From: Streptomyces sp. NBC_01260
GTDB lineage: Bacteria; Actinomycetota; Actinomycetes; Streptomycetales; Streptomycetaceae
Assembly: GCF_036226405.1 (NCBI RefSeq)
Contig: NZ_CP108464.1
Coordinates: 6,882,001 to 6,946,000, forward strand
DNA: 64,000 nt
Direction: 5' to 3'
The notes under the pieces are model-generated. The model searched no databases, was not told where the DNA came from, and saw only the letters and a list, made by a program, of their open reading frames with translations. A program made the translations under genes and the position numbers. Of the stretch, positions 42,384-51,030 are shown one piece after another. Each line of letters opens with the position of its first letter. The first letter of the stretch is position 1.

Positions 42384-45224
42384 ATGCCCCCACGCACCGG
42401 CACTTCCGCCCGCACCGGCAAGTCCCGAGCCGCCATGATCGCGGCCGTTCTCGCACTCGGTGCCTCTCTGCTGGCCACCGCCCCCCACGCGGGCGCCGCC
42501 GAGCCTGATCCCGTCACCGACTACTGCCAGGGGCAGTGCGACGACATCCTGCCGCCCGGCGAGAACGGCAACGCCACCCTCGTCGACATTCTCGGCAACA
42601 AGGCGTTCGGCACCCATCCCGCGCACAGCGACGACCAGCTCGACCGCTACGACGGGCTGGTGGCCGGGCACACCGGCCTCACCGACCAGAAGCTGACCGA
42701 CTTCTTCAACGACGCCTCCTTCGGCGTCGCGAAGGACCAGGTCGAGTCCGTCACCTCGCCCCGCAACGACGTCACCATCACCCGCGACAAGGTGTCCGGC
42801 GTCCCGCACATCAAGGGCACCACCCGCTACGGCACCGAGTTCGGCGCCGGATTCGCGGCCGGCCAGGACCGGCTCTGGCTGATGGACCTCTTCCGCCACA
42901 TCGGGCGCGGGCAGCTGACCTCGTTCGCCGGAGGCGCGCTGGCCAACCAGGGCCTGGAGCAGCAGTTCTGGCCGCAGGCCCCGTACACCGAGGCCGATCT
43001 CCAGGCCCAGGTCGAGTACATCAGGACCCACGAGGGCGCCCGCGGCGAACAGGCCATGGCGGATGCCCAGGCCTATGTCGACGGCATCAACTCCTATCGT
43101 GACAAGTCGAAGAAGGGCCGCTACTTCCCCGGCGAGTACGTCCTCACCGGCAAGATCGACGCCATCACCAACGTCGGTGAGATCCAGCCGTTCGAGCTGA
43201 CCGACCTGATCTCGATCGCCTCCGTGGTCGGCGGCCAGTTCGGCGGCGGCGGTGGCGGCGAGGTGCAGGCGGCACTCTCGCTGCTCTCCGCCCAGCAGAA
43301 GTACGGAGTCGCCGAAGGCACCAAGGTCTGGGAGTCGTTCCGGCAGCGCAACGACCCCGAGGCCGTGCTGACCGTTCACGACGGCACCTCGTTCCCGTAC
43401 GCCGGAAAGCCCGGCAAGGCCGTCGGAACCGCCCTGCCCGATCCGGGCTCCGTCACCGCCGAGCCGCTGATCCACGACCGCACCGGCTCCGCGGGCACCG
43501 ACGCCAAGGCCCCGGTCAAGGCCCCGGCCGCGCTCAAGAAGGCACAGGGCATGTACGACGACGGGGTCATCCCGGAGGGCTCGCTCCCCGGCTCCGGCTC
43601 CGGCGCCCAGAAGCGCGGCATGTCCAACGCCCTGCTGGTCTCCGGCCAACACACCGCGAGCGGAAACCCGGTCGCCGTGTTCGGCCCGCAGACCGGCTAC
43701 TTCGCCCCGCAGCTGATGATGCTCCAGGAGATCCAGGGCCCCGGCATCAGCGCCCGCGGTGTCTCCTTCGCCGGCGTCGGCATGTACATCCAGATGGGCC
43801 GCGGCCAGGACTACGCCTGGAGCGCCACCTCGGCCGGACAGGACATCACCGACACCTACACCGTCGAACTGTGCGAGCCCGACGGCTCCGCGCCCACCAA
43901 GAACTCCACGCACTACCTCGACCACGGCGACTGCGCTGCCATGGAGAAGCTGGAGCGCACCAACTCCTGGAGCCCGACCGTCGCCGACTCCACGGCGAAG
44001 GGCTCCTACCGGATGCAGGTGTGGCGCACCGGCTACGGAGTCGTCACCCACCGCGCCACGGTGGACGGCAAGCCGGTCGCGTACACCTCGCTGCGCACCA
44101 CCTACCGGCACGAGGCCGACTCGATCATCGGCTTCCAGATGCTGAACGACCCCTCGTACGTCACCGACGCCGCCTCCTTCCAGAAGGCGGCGAGCAACAT
44201 CGACTACGCTTTCAACTGGTTCTACGCCGACTCGCGCACCGCCGCCTTCTACAACAGCGGCATGAACCCCGTGCGCGCACCGGGCGTCGACCCGGCGCTG
44301 CCCGTCAAGGCCGAGAAGGCGTACGAGTGGCAGGGCTACGACCCGGCGGCCAACACCGCCGACTACACCCCGTTCGCCGAGCACCCGCACTCCAGCGGCC
44401 AGGACTACTACGTGTCCTGGAACAACAAGCAGGCCCAGGGGTACGCCTCCGCGGGCTTCGGGCTCAGCGCGGTGCACCGGGCCGATCTGCTCGACGAGCG
44501 GGTGTCGAAGCTGGTGGAGGAGGGCGGCGTGACCCGCGCGTCCCTCACCCGGGCGATGGCCGACGCCGCACTCACCGATCTGCGCGGGGAGCAGCTGCTG
44601 CCCGAACTGCTGAAGGTGATCCGCTCCCAGCCGGTCACCGACCCGGAGCTGAACGCGGTGGTCCAGCAGCTGGACTCCTGGCGGGCGGCGGGCGCCCAGC
44701 GCAAGGAGAGCAGCCCGGGTTCGCACGCGTACACCTACGCCGACGCGGTACGGATCATGGACGCCTGGTGGCCGAAGCTGATCGACGCGGAGTTCAAGCC
44801 GGGGCTCGGCGACGACCTGTACGGGGCGCTGACCGCCAACCTCGCCACCGACGAGTCCCCGGCGGCCAGCCACGGGCCGAGCGGCGCGCACAGCGGTTCG
44901 GCCTTCCAGTACGGCTGGTGGGGCTTCGCCGACAAGGACCTGCGCCAGGTGCTGGGGCAGCCGGTCAAGGGGCCGCTGGCCAGGACCTACTGCGGCAACG
45001 GTGATCTGAGCAGCTGCCGCGCGGCGCTGCTGTCCACGCTGAAGCAGGCGGCGGCGGTACCGGCGGCCGAGGTCTACCCGGCTGACGACAACTGCAAGGC
45101 CGGTGAGGAGTGGTGCACCGACTCGATCATCCACCGGGCACTGGGCGGGATCGGGCAGAAGGCGATCCACTGGCAGAACCGCCCGACGTACCAGCAGGTG
45201 GTGGAGTTCCCGGCGCATCGCTGA
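42384..45224 (+). CDS. Secreted penicillin-acylase-family (Ntn) hydrolase
   Basis: 946 residues with a long signal peptide (cleavage near HAGA/AEPDP, about residue 36-37). The N-terminal part has FGAGFAAGQDRLWLMDLFRH, typical of the alpha chain; the predicted autocatalytic nucleophile is Ser414 in GMSNALLVSGQHTASG, and the beta chain continues with FGPQTGYFAPQLMM and YAFNWFYADSRTAAFYNSG. Family members deacylate beta-lactams, lipopeptides or acyl-homoserine lactones. The alpha part is unusually long (413 residues against about 200-290) and contains a Gly/Ala/Pro/Lys-rich stretch just before the nucleophile, probably an excised spacer. Confidence 0.92.
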   Translation: MPPRTGTSARTGKSRAAMIAAVLALGASLLATAPHAGAAEPDPVTDYCQGQCDDILPPGENGNATLVDILGNKAFGTHPAHSDDQLDRYDGLVAGHTGLTDQKLTDFFNDASFGVAKDQVESVTSPRNDVTITRDKVSGVPHIKGTTRYGTEFGAGFAAGQDRLWLMDLFRHIGRGQLTSFAGGALANQGLEQQFWPQAPYTEADLQAQVEYIRTHEGARGEQAMADAQAYVDGINSYRDKSKKGRYFPGEYVLTGKIDAITNVGEIQPFELTDLISIASVVGGQFGGGGGGEVQAALSLLSAQQKYGVAEGTKVWESFRQRNDPEAVLTVHDGTSFPYAGKPGKAVGTALPDPGSVTAEPLIHDRTGSAGTDAKAPVKAPAALKKAQGMYDDGVIPEGSLPGSGSGAQKRGMSNALLVSGQHTASGNPVAVFGPQTGYFAPQLMMLQEIQGPGISARGVSFAGVGMYIQMGRGQDYAWSATSAGQDITDTYTVELCEPDGSAPTKNSTHYLDHGDCAAMEKLERTNSWSPTVADSTAKGSYRMQVWRTGYGVVTHRATVDGKPVAYTSLRTTYRHEADSIIGFQMLNDPSYVTDAASFQKAASNIDYAFNWFYADSRTAAFYNSGMNPVRAPGVDPALPVKAEKAYEWQGYDPAANTADYTPFAEHPHSSGQDYYVSWNNKQAQGYASAGFGLSAVHRADLLDERVSKLVEEGGVTRASLTRAMADAALTDLRGEQLLPELLKVIRSQPVTDPELNAVVQQLDSWRAAGAQRKESSPGSHAYTYADAVRIMDAWWPKLIDAEFKPGLGDDLYGALTANLATDESPAASHGPSGAHSGSAFQYGWWGFADKDLRQVLGQPVKGPLARTYCGNGDLSSCRAALLSTLKQAAAVPAAEVYPADDNCKAGEEWCTDSIIHRALGGIGQKAIHWQNRPTYQQVVEFPAHR

Positions 45225-45261
45225 ATCCCAGCCCGTCCGGCGCTTGAGGACACAACAGGTC

Positions 45262-45295
45262 GCCGGGCGGGTCCGCACTCCCGGACCCGCCCGGC
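45262..45295. terminator. Bidirectional terminator
   Basis: GCCGGGCGGGTCCG (45262-45275) pairs perfectly with CGGACCCGCCCGGC (45282-45295): 14 pairs, six-base loop, centred between the convergent penicillin-acylase and NamZ-like genes. Confidence 0.85.
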
Positions 45296-45301
45296 ACCGT
45301 C

Positions 45302-46591
45302 TCACCGGTACTGGAGATACCGCTTGCGCACGGAGCGGAACGCGGCGAGATCCTTCGCCCACGCCCCCACGACCTCGTCCGTGTCCGCGCCCGCGTCGAT
45401 CATCGTGCGGACCCGGGTGTTGCCGGTGAGCTTGTCGATCCAGTTGTCCGGCCGCCAGGCGAAGCCGCTCCACGTCTGTTTCGCCGTCACCAGCAGGGCG
45501 ATCCCGGTGCGGACCGGGTCGAAGACCTCCCGGTCCCGCACGTGGACCTGAACCCCGCCCACCGTCCTGCCCGCGAACTTGGAGAACGTCGGAGCGAAGT
45601 ACGCCTCGCGGAAGGCCACCCCGGGCAGGTCGAGGGCGTTCGCGGCGGCCGCCCACGTGTGGTCGATCCCCTCCGCGCCGAGCAGCTCGAAGGGCCGCGT
45701 CGTGCCGCGCCCCTCGGAGAGGTTCGTGCCCTCGAAGAGGCAGGTGCCCGAGTAGACCAGCGCGGTGTCGGGCGTCGGCATGTTGGGGCTCGGCGGCACC
45801 CACGGCAGCCCGGTCCCGTCGAAGAAGTCCGAGCGCGACCACCCCGACATCTTCACAATCTCCAGCTCGGCCGGACGGTCCGCCAGGAACTCCCCGTTGA
45901 ACAGCAGGGCGAGTTCGGTGACCGTCATGCCGTGCGCCTGGGCGATCTCCCGGCGGCCCACGAACGTGCCGAAGGCCGGATCGAGGACCGGTCCGAGAGC
46001 CGCCCGCCCGGACACCGGGTTCGGCCGGTCCAGGACGACGAACTTCTTGCCCGCGAGGGCCGCCGCCTCCATGCAGTCGTACAGCGTCCAGATGTACGTG
46101 TAGAAGCGGGCGCCCGCGTCCTGGATGTCGAACACGATCGTGTCGACGCCGGACGCCGTGAAGACGTCGGCCAGTGGCTGCCCGCTCTTGAGGTAGGTGT
46201 CGTAGACCGGAAGGCCGGTCGCCGGGTCGTCGTACCGGCCCTCGGAGCCGCCCGCCTGCGCGGTGCCGCGGAAGCCGTGCTCCGGGCCGAAGACGGCCGT
46301 CAGGTTCACCCGTGCGTCCGGGTGCATCACATCGACGATGTGGCGGACGTCGGAGGTGACCCCGGTCGGATTGGTGACGATGCCGACCCGTTGGCCCTTC
46401 AGCAGCGCGTAGCCGTCCGCCGAGAGCCGGTCGAAGCCGGTACGGAGCCGGCCGTGCCCGCTCCCGTGTCCGCCCGGGTGCTGATTGCCGTGCGAGGGGC
46501 GGGCCGCTGCGGGGCCGGCCGACGCGGCCGTCGCCGCGAGGGCTCCGACGGCACTGCCGGCGGCCAGCAAACCACGTCTGGTCAGGCTCAT
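45302..46591 (-). CDS. namZ: NamZ-like exo-beta-N-acetylmuramidase (DUF1343), Tat-exported
   Basis: 429 residues. Signal peptide has a twin-arginine motif (LTRRGLLAAGS). After a His/Gly-rich linker (about 32-48), the DUF1343/GH171 domain runs to the end: GQRVGIVTNPTGVT, FGPEHGFRG, DIQDAGARFYTYIWTL, VLDRPNPV, CLFEGTNLSEGRGTTRPFEL (in part) and GGVQVHV. Characterised members remove N-acetylmuramic acid from the end of peptidoglycan fragments during wall recycling. Start at 46591. Convergent with the penicillin-acylase-family gene; no NagZ or amidase neighbour is present. Confidence 0.9.
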   Translation of the reverse strand: MSLTRRGLLAAGSAVGALAATAASAGPAAARPSHGNQHPGGHGSGHGRLRTGFDRLSADGYALLKGQRVGIVTNPTGVTSDVRHIVDVMHPDARVNLTAVFGPEHGFRGTAQAGGSEGRYDDPATGLPVYDTYLKSGQPLADVFTASGVDTIVFDIQDAGARFYTYIWTLYDCMEAAALAGKKFVVLDRPNPVSGRAALGPVLDPAFGTFVGRREIAQAHGMTVTELALLFNGEFLADRPAELEIVKMSGWSRSDFFDGTGLPWVPPSPNMPTPDTALVYSGTCLFEGTNLSEGRGTTRPFELLGAEGIDHTWAAAANALDLPGVAFREAYFAPTFSKFAGRTVGGVQVHVRDREVFDPVRTGIALLVTAKQTWSGFAWRPDNWIDKLTGNTRVRTMIDAGADTDEVVGAWAKDLAAFRSVRKRYLQYR

Positions 46592-46721
46592 TCGGCTACC
46601 TCCAAGATCGCGACGTCTGTCATGGTCACGCACGCTAGCGCGCACACGGGCCGCAGGGAACGAGCCGGACGGGACGGATGTGACGGGAGTGACGCACGAG
46701 TGGCGCCAGCCTCTTCCCCGA

Positions 46722-46742
46722 CGACATACCGACTGGTTAGTC
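46722..46742. promoter_or_regulatory. Operator before the SDR / acyl-CoA ligase operon
   Basis: The stretch starts CGACATACCGACTGGT and continues TAGTC; symmetric positions follow GAC-N2-ACC-N4-GGT-N2-GTC. Its first 16 bases reappear exactly, inverted, at 53329-53344 before the phosphotransferase / acyl-CoA dehydrogenase operon. Located 34-54 bases upstream of the SDR start. Confidence 0.78.
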
Positions 46743-46775
46743 TGCTGGTGCAGTCGGCTGAGAGAGGCGGGAGCG

Positions 46776-47540
46776 ATGAGTACGGTGCAGGGCGCGGGCG
46801 TAGTGGTCACGGGGGCCGGAGGCGGCATCGGAGCCGCGCTGGCCCGCAGATTCGCCGCCGCGGGCGCGCGGGTCGTGGTCAACGACCTCGACGAGGGCAG
46901 GATCACGGCGCTCGCCGAGGAGATCGGCGCCACCGCCGTCGCCGGTGACGCCTCACGGATCGTCGACGCAGCCCGGGACGCCCTGGACGGCACGGTGGAC
47001 GTGTACTGCGCCAACGCGGGCCTCGCCTCGCCCGGCGACGTCTTCGCCGACGAGGAGGTCTGGGCCGCCGCCTGGGACGTCAATGTGATGGCCCACGTCC
47101 GCGCGGCCAGGGCGCTGCTCCCGGACTGGCTGGAGCGCGGCAGCGGCAGGTTCGTCTCCACCGCCTCGGCCGCCGGACTGCTCACGATGATCGGCGCAGC
47201 GCCCTACAGCGTCACCAAGCACGGCGTGGTCGCCTTCGCCGAATGGCTCGCCCTCACCTACGGCCACCGCGGCGTCAAGGTCCACGCGATCTGTCCGCAG
47301 GGCGTGCGCACCGACATGCTGACCGCGGCCGGATCGGCCGGGGAGCTCGTGCTCGCCACCGGCGCCATCGAGCCGGAGGAGGTCGCCGACGCGCTCTTCG
47401 CGGCCATGGCCGAGGACCGCTTCCTCGTCCTGCCGCACCCGGAGGTCGCCGGGTACTACCGGGCCCGGGCCAAGGACACCGACCACTGGCTCGGCAGCAT
47501 GAACCACCTCCAGCAGAAGTGGGAGGAGACCGTCGCATGA
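46776..47540 (+). CDS. Short-chain dehydrogenase/reductase
   Basis: 254 residues. NAD(P) motif TGAGGGIGAALARRF, NAG in CANAGLAS, catalytic Ser in TASAAGL and YSVTKHG with Tyr and Lys. C-terminal NHLQQKWEETVA. Preceded by GGCGGGAG. First gene of an operon with an acyl-CoA ligase (ATGA overlap) and a TetR gene. In the Pseudomonas Lva pathway the corresponding SDR (LvaD) reduces or oxidises the 4-oxo/4-hydroxy or 3-keto acyl-CoA, which fits the set of enzymes sharing this operator. Confidence 0.92.
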   Translation: MSTVQGAGVVVTGAGGGIGAALARRFAAAGARVVVNDLDEGRITALAEEIGATAVAGDASRIVDAARDALDGTVDVYCANAGLASPGDVFADEEVWAAAWDVNVMAHVRAARALLPDWLERGSGRFVSTASAAGLLTMIGAAPYSVTKHGVVAFAEWLALTYGHRGVKVHAICPQGVRTDMLTAAGSAGELVLATGAIEPEEVADALFAAMAEDRFLVLPHPEVAGYYRARAKDTDHWLGSMNHLQQKWEETVA

Positions 47541-49195
47541 CCGAGTCCATCTACGCGGCCAAGCCCTGGATCCCGCTGCTCAGTGAGGCCCAGCGGACCC
47601 CCGTCCACCCGGCCGCGACCCTGGTGCACGCCTTCCGGGACTCCGTCGGCCGCGCCCCGGATCACCCCGCCCTCGCCTACTTCGACGGGCGCCTCACCTA
47701 CCGCGAGACGGACGAGCTCTCCGACTCCGTGGCCGGCCACCTCGCCGCCCGGGGGCTGCGACGGGGCGACCGGGTCGCGATCATGCTGCAGAACTCGCCG
47801 CAGTTCGTCCTCGCCCTGCTCGGCGCCTGGAAGGCCGGGGCGACGGTCGTACCCCTCAACCCGATGTACAAGTCCGGTGAGGTCGGCCATGTGCTGAAGG
47901 ACGCCGAGGTCACCGCGCTGATCTGCTCGGACCGGGCCTGGGAGGCCTATCTGCGGGACACCGCGGCGGCAGCCCCGGCCGTCCGGATCGCCGTCACCGC
48001 CTGCGAGCTGGACTTCCAGACGAAGAACGACGAGCGGGTGCTGAACTTCGAACGGCTGCCCGCGGCCGACGACGCCGACGATCTGGTGGCGGTCGCCCGG
48101 CAGGGCCTCGCGGCCCCTGCCGACCGGCAGCTCACCGCCGCCGATGTGGCGCTCATCAGCTACACCTCCGGGACCAGCGGTACCCCCAAGGGCGCCATGA
48201 ACTCCCACGGCAACATCATGGTCAACGCCGAGCGCCAGCGCACCGGTCACCCCATCACCGAGGGCTCCGCCTACTTCGCCCTCGCCCCGCTCTTCCACAT
48301 CACCGGCATGGTGTGCCAGCTGGCCGCCTGCCTCGCCAACGCCGGCACCCTCGTCCTCGCCTACCGCTTCCACCCCGGCGTGGTCCTCGACGCCTTCGCC
48401 GAGCACCGCCCCGCCTACACCGTCGGCCCCTCGACCGCCTTCATGGCGCTCGCCGCCACCCCGGGCGTCACGCCCGGGCACTTCGCCTCCTTCCAGGTGA
48501 TCTCCTCGGGCGGCGCACCGCTGCCGCCCGCACTCGTGGAGAAGTTCCGGGCGGCCTTCGGCCCGTACATCCGCAACGGCTACGGCCTCACCGAGTGCAC
48601 CGCGCCCTGTGCCTCCGTACCTCCCGAGCGCGAGGCCCCGGTGGACCCGGTGTCCGGCACCCTCTCGGTCGGCGTGCCCGGCCCGGACACGGTGGTGCGG
48701 ATCATCGACGAGAACGGCGCGGACGTGCCCTTCGGCGAGCAGGGCGAGATCGCGGTGCGCGGACCGCAGGTCGTCTCCGGCTACTGGCGGCTGCCCGAGG
48801 CCACCGCCGCCGCCTTCCCGGACGGCGAACTGCGCACCGGCGACATCGGCTTCATGGACCGCGAGGGCTGGCTCTACGTCGTCGACCGCAAGAAGGACAT
48901 GATCAACGCCTCCGGCTTCAAGGTCTGGCCGCGCGAGGTCGAGGACGTCCTCTACACCCATCCCGCCGTCCGCGAGGCGGCCGTCGTGGGCGTCCCCGAC
49001 GCCTACCGGGGAGAAACGGTCCGGGCCTACGTCAGCCTGCGGCCCGGTTCCTCGGTGGAACCGGACGAATTGGGTGCGTACTGCAAGGAACGGCTCGCCG
49101 CGTACAAGTACCCGCGCGAAGTCGAGATCCTGGCCGAACTTCCCAAGACGGCAAGTGGGAAGATCCTGAGGCGGGAACTGCGTTCACCCCGCTAG
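47537..49195 (+). CDS. AMP-forming acyl-CoA ligase
   Basis: 552 residues of the ANL superfamily. P-loop YTSGTSGTPKGAMNSHGN, A5 region NGYGLTECTAP, A7 LRTGDIGFMD, A8 RKKDMINASGFKVWPREVE and the acylating Lys in KTASGKILRRE are all in place. Activates a carboxylic acid to its CoA thioester with ATP. Coupled to the SDR by a four-base overlap. Substrate may be a medium-length or oxidised fatty acid, judging from the surrounding regulon; this is inference. Confidence 0.94.
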   Translation: MTESIYAAKPWIPLLSEAQRTPVHPAATLVHAFRDSVGRAPDHPALAYFDGRLTYRETDELSDSVAGHLAARGLRRGDRVAIMLQNSPQFVLALLGAWKAGATVVPLNPMYKSGEVGHVLKDAEVTALICSDRAWEAYLRDTAAAAPAVRIAVTACELDFQTKNDERVLNFERLPAADDADDLVAVARQGLAAPADRQLTAADVALISYTSGTSGTPKGAMNSHGNIMVNAERQRTGHPITEGSAYFALAPLFHITGMVCQLAACLANAGTLVLAYRFHPGVVLDAFAEHRPAYTVGPSTAFMALAATPGVTPGHFASFQVISSGGAPLPPALVEKFRAAFGPYIRNGYGLTECTAPCASVPPEREAPVDPVSGTLSVGVPGPDTVVRIIDENGADVPFGEQGEIAVRGPQVVSGYWRLPEATAAAFPDGELRTGDIGFMDREGWLYVVDRKKDMINASGFKVWPREVEDVLYTHPAVREAAVVGVPDAYRGETVRAYVSLRPGSSVEPDELGAYCKERLAAYKYPREVEILAELPKTASGKILRRELRSPR

Positions 49196-49233
49196 AACCG
49201 GTTCACGCACCGCACGGAAGGAAGGTGGCGGCT

Positions 49234-49827
49234 ATGGCCAAGGCGACGGACGGGAGCGGTACCCCCGTTCCCCAGCGGCTGCTCGCCGCCGCCACCCGGC
49301 TCTTCGCCGAGCAGGGGTACGACCGCACCTCGGTCCAGGAGATCGTCGAGGCGGCAGGCGTCACCAAGGGCGCGCTCTACCACTACTTCGGCTCCAAGGA
49401 GGATCTCCTCCAGGAGGTCTACGCCCGGGTGCTGCGGCTCCAGCAGGAGCGCCTCGACGCCTTCGCGGACGCCGACGCGCCCGTCGAGCAGCGGCTGCGC
49501 GACGCAGCGGCCGACGTGGTCGTCACCACCATCGAGAACCTCGACGACGCCTCGATCTTCTTCCGCTCGATGCACCATCTGAGCCCCGAGAAGAACAAGC
49601 AGGTACGGATGGAGCGCCGCCGCTACCACGAGCGCTTCCGCGCCCTGGTGGAAGAGGGACAGCGCAGCGGGGTGTTCTCCACGGCCACCCCGGCGGACCT
49701 GATCGTCGACTACCACTTCGGCTCGGTCCACCACCTGTCCACCTGGTACCGGCCGGACGGTCCGCTCACCCAGCAGGAGGTCGCCGACCACCTCGCGGAC
49801 CTGCTGCTGCGCGCCCTGCGCCCGTAG
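49234..49827 (+). CDS. TetR-family regulator of the split acyl-CoA regulon
   Basis: 197 residues. HTH at about 25-65 (GYDRTSVQEIVEAAGVTKGA, LYHYFGSKEDLLQEVYAR); C-terminal TetR domain with FFRSMHHLSPEKNKQVRMER and VDYHFGSVHHLSTWY, resembling KstR2-type acyl-CoA-responsive repressors. GGAAGGAAGG precedes ATG 49234. Third gene of the SDR-ligase operon, so it would control its own expression through 46722-46742 and, through the inverted copy at 53323-53344, the kinase-dehydrogenase operon. Confidence 0.88.
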   Translation: MAKATDGSGTPVPQRLLAAATRLFAEQGYDRTSVQEIVEAAGVTKGALYHYFGSKEDLLQEVYARVLRLQQERLDAFADADAPVEQRLRDAAADVVVTTIENLDDASIFFRSMHHLSPEKNKQVRMERRRYHERFRALVEEGQRSGVFSTATPADLIVDYHFGSVHHLSTWYRPDGPLTQQEVADHLADLLLRALRP

Positions 49828-49842
49828 GAAGGCGGCAGACGG

Positions 49843-50421
49843 ATGAACGAGAAGCCGGCCTCCCGGACGAACGGTGCCGTCGTCGAGCTGCGACCCCACA
49901 CGCCGGCGAGCCTGGATCCGCTGCTGCGGTGGAAGAACGACACCGAGATCCAGCGGCTCAGCGGCGACGAGACGCACGCGTTCACCCGTGAGGAGGTAGC
50001 CGCGACGCTGGAGCGGTGGATGCGTCCCAGCGACGCCATCGTCCACCTCGCGATCGGGCTCGCCGGCCGCGCGGAGCCCATCGGCTTCCTCCACCTGGCC
50101 CTCATCGAACGGGCCCACCGGCGGTGCCGGCTGGGCATCGTCATCGGTGAGAAGGACCTGTGGGGGCGCGGCTACGGGCAACTGGCGGCGGCACGGGCCG
50201 TCGACCACGCCTTCCACGTCCTCGGCCTCGACCGGATCACCGCGGAGGTCTTCGCCGACAACCCGCGCTCCGTGCGGATGTTCGAGAGCCTGGGCTTCGT
50301 GCGCGAGGGCGTCATGCGCGAGAGCATCCAGCGCGACGGGCAGCGCGTCGACGAGCTGATCTTCGGACTGCTGCGGCACGAATGGGCCGGGTCGGGAAGC
50401 GACCGGGACGCGCGCCGCTGA
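49843..50421 (+). CDS. RimJ/RimL-type GNAT N-acetyltransferase
   Basis: 192 residues. GNAT fold with the acetyl-CoA loop GEKDLWGRGYGQLAAARAVDH and the RimL-type ending NPRSVRMFESLGFVREGVMR, followed by the SIQRDGQRVDELIFGLLRHEW strand pair. Acetylates an N-terminal or small-molecule amine; substrate unknown. It starts 15 bases after the TetR stop and is probably the fourth gene of the SDR-ligase-TetR operon, although its function looks unrelated. Confidence 0.87.
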   Translation: MNEKPASRTNGAVVELRPHTPASLDPLLRWKNDTEIQRLSGDETHAFTREEVAATLERWMRPSDAIVHLAIGLAGRAEPIGFLHLALIERAHRRCRLGIVIGEKDLWGRGYGQLAAARAVDHAFHVLGLDRITAEVFADNPRSVRMFESLGFVREGVMRESIQRDGQRVDELIFGLLRHEWAGSGSDRDARR

Positions 50422-50448
50422 GGGGCCGTGTCCGGCCCGCGCCCCCCT

Positions 50449-50743
50449 TCAGGAGCCATCGCGGGCCAGCCGCTCCAGCAGCGCCACCGCCGCCGGGTTG
50501 CGCGGCCGGGGTGCCCGTCCCGCCAGCACCACAGACCGGTCCCGGCCCGGAAGTCCACGAATGGCTCGTCGGCGAGGTCCTTGATCAGGGTGCGCCCCGC
50601 CCTCGCCAGCCGGTGGCTCGGGGCCCCGTTCGAGATTGCGGACGGACGTGCTCAGCGCGGACGATCAGTTCGGCACGGGCGGCCGCGGTGAAGCTGCCGT
50701 GCGTGATCACCGCCAAGAAGTGGCGGAGCCGGCGTATCTCCAT
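50449..50743 (-). pseudogene. Degraded LysR-family regulator
   Basis: The frame from ATG 50743 reads MEIRRLRHFLAVITHGSFTA and continues AAARAEL, a LysR HTH start; then frames shift: ALSTSVRNLER continues the HTH in another frame, LIKDLADEPFVDFRAGTGL from the effector domain in a third, and a C-terminal PRNPAAVALLERLARD ends at 50449. Most of the effector domain (about 170 residues) is deleted. Clearly a dead remnant of a roughly 290-residue LysR protein. Confidence 0.7.
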
Positions 50744-50817
50744 CCATCTACGTGATCGATCGCAGCCAGCCAATCCATCTGTTGGACCGGCCGCGAGGAC
50801 GGGGTGAAGCTTGATAC

Positions 50818-50982
50818 ATGGCGCACATCCAGGGTTCGTCCCATGTCCCCGCCCTGTGGACCGTGGCCTACGGGCCGCACCGGCTCCGGGGCGTCCGTCT
50901 CCTCGCGCGGTGCCTGCTGCGGGTGCGGGCCTTCGCCCGCGAACTGGCGCTCGCCGACCACGTACCGTACGGCGGCTACTGA
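50818..50982 (+). CDS. Possible small protein (54 residues)
   Basis: Open frame beginning MAHIQGSSHVPALW and ending DHVPYGGY, with G/C in most third positions and an in-frame stop just before the ATG. No convincing ribosome site and no recognised domain; it lies between the LysR remnant and the acyl-CoA dehydrogenase and might be a leftover C-terminal fragment of a deleted gene. Low confidence. Confidence 0.3.
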   Translation: MAHIQGSSHVPALWTVAYGPHRLRGVRLLARCLLRVRAFARELALADHVPYGGY

Positions 50983-51030
50983 GCGATGCCGGGCGGGCCC
51001 GCACCGGGGCATGGGCCCGCCCGCACGGCC

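Noticed and set aside
42336..45842. A very long minus-strand open frame opposite the penicillin-acylase-family gene
   Set aside because: Composition is Gly/Val/Arg/Glu repeats typical of the antisense frame of a GC-rich gene; no domain is recognisable, while the plus strand encodes a clear family protein.
45302..47185. Apparent 627-residue minus-strand protein including the NamZ-like domain
   Set aside because: The extension upstream of 46591 is Ser/Ala/Pro shadow sequence covering the SDR gene and its operator; the Tat signal marks the true start.
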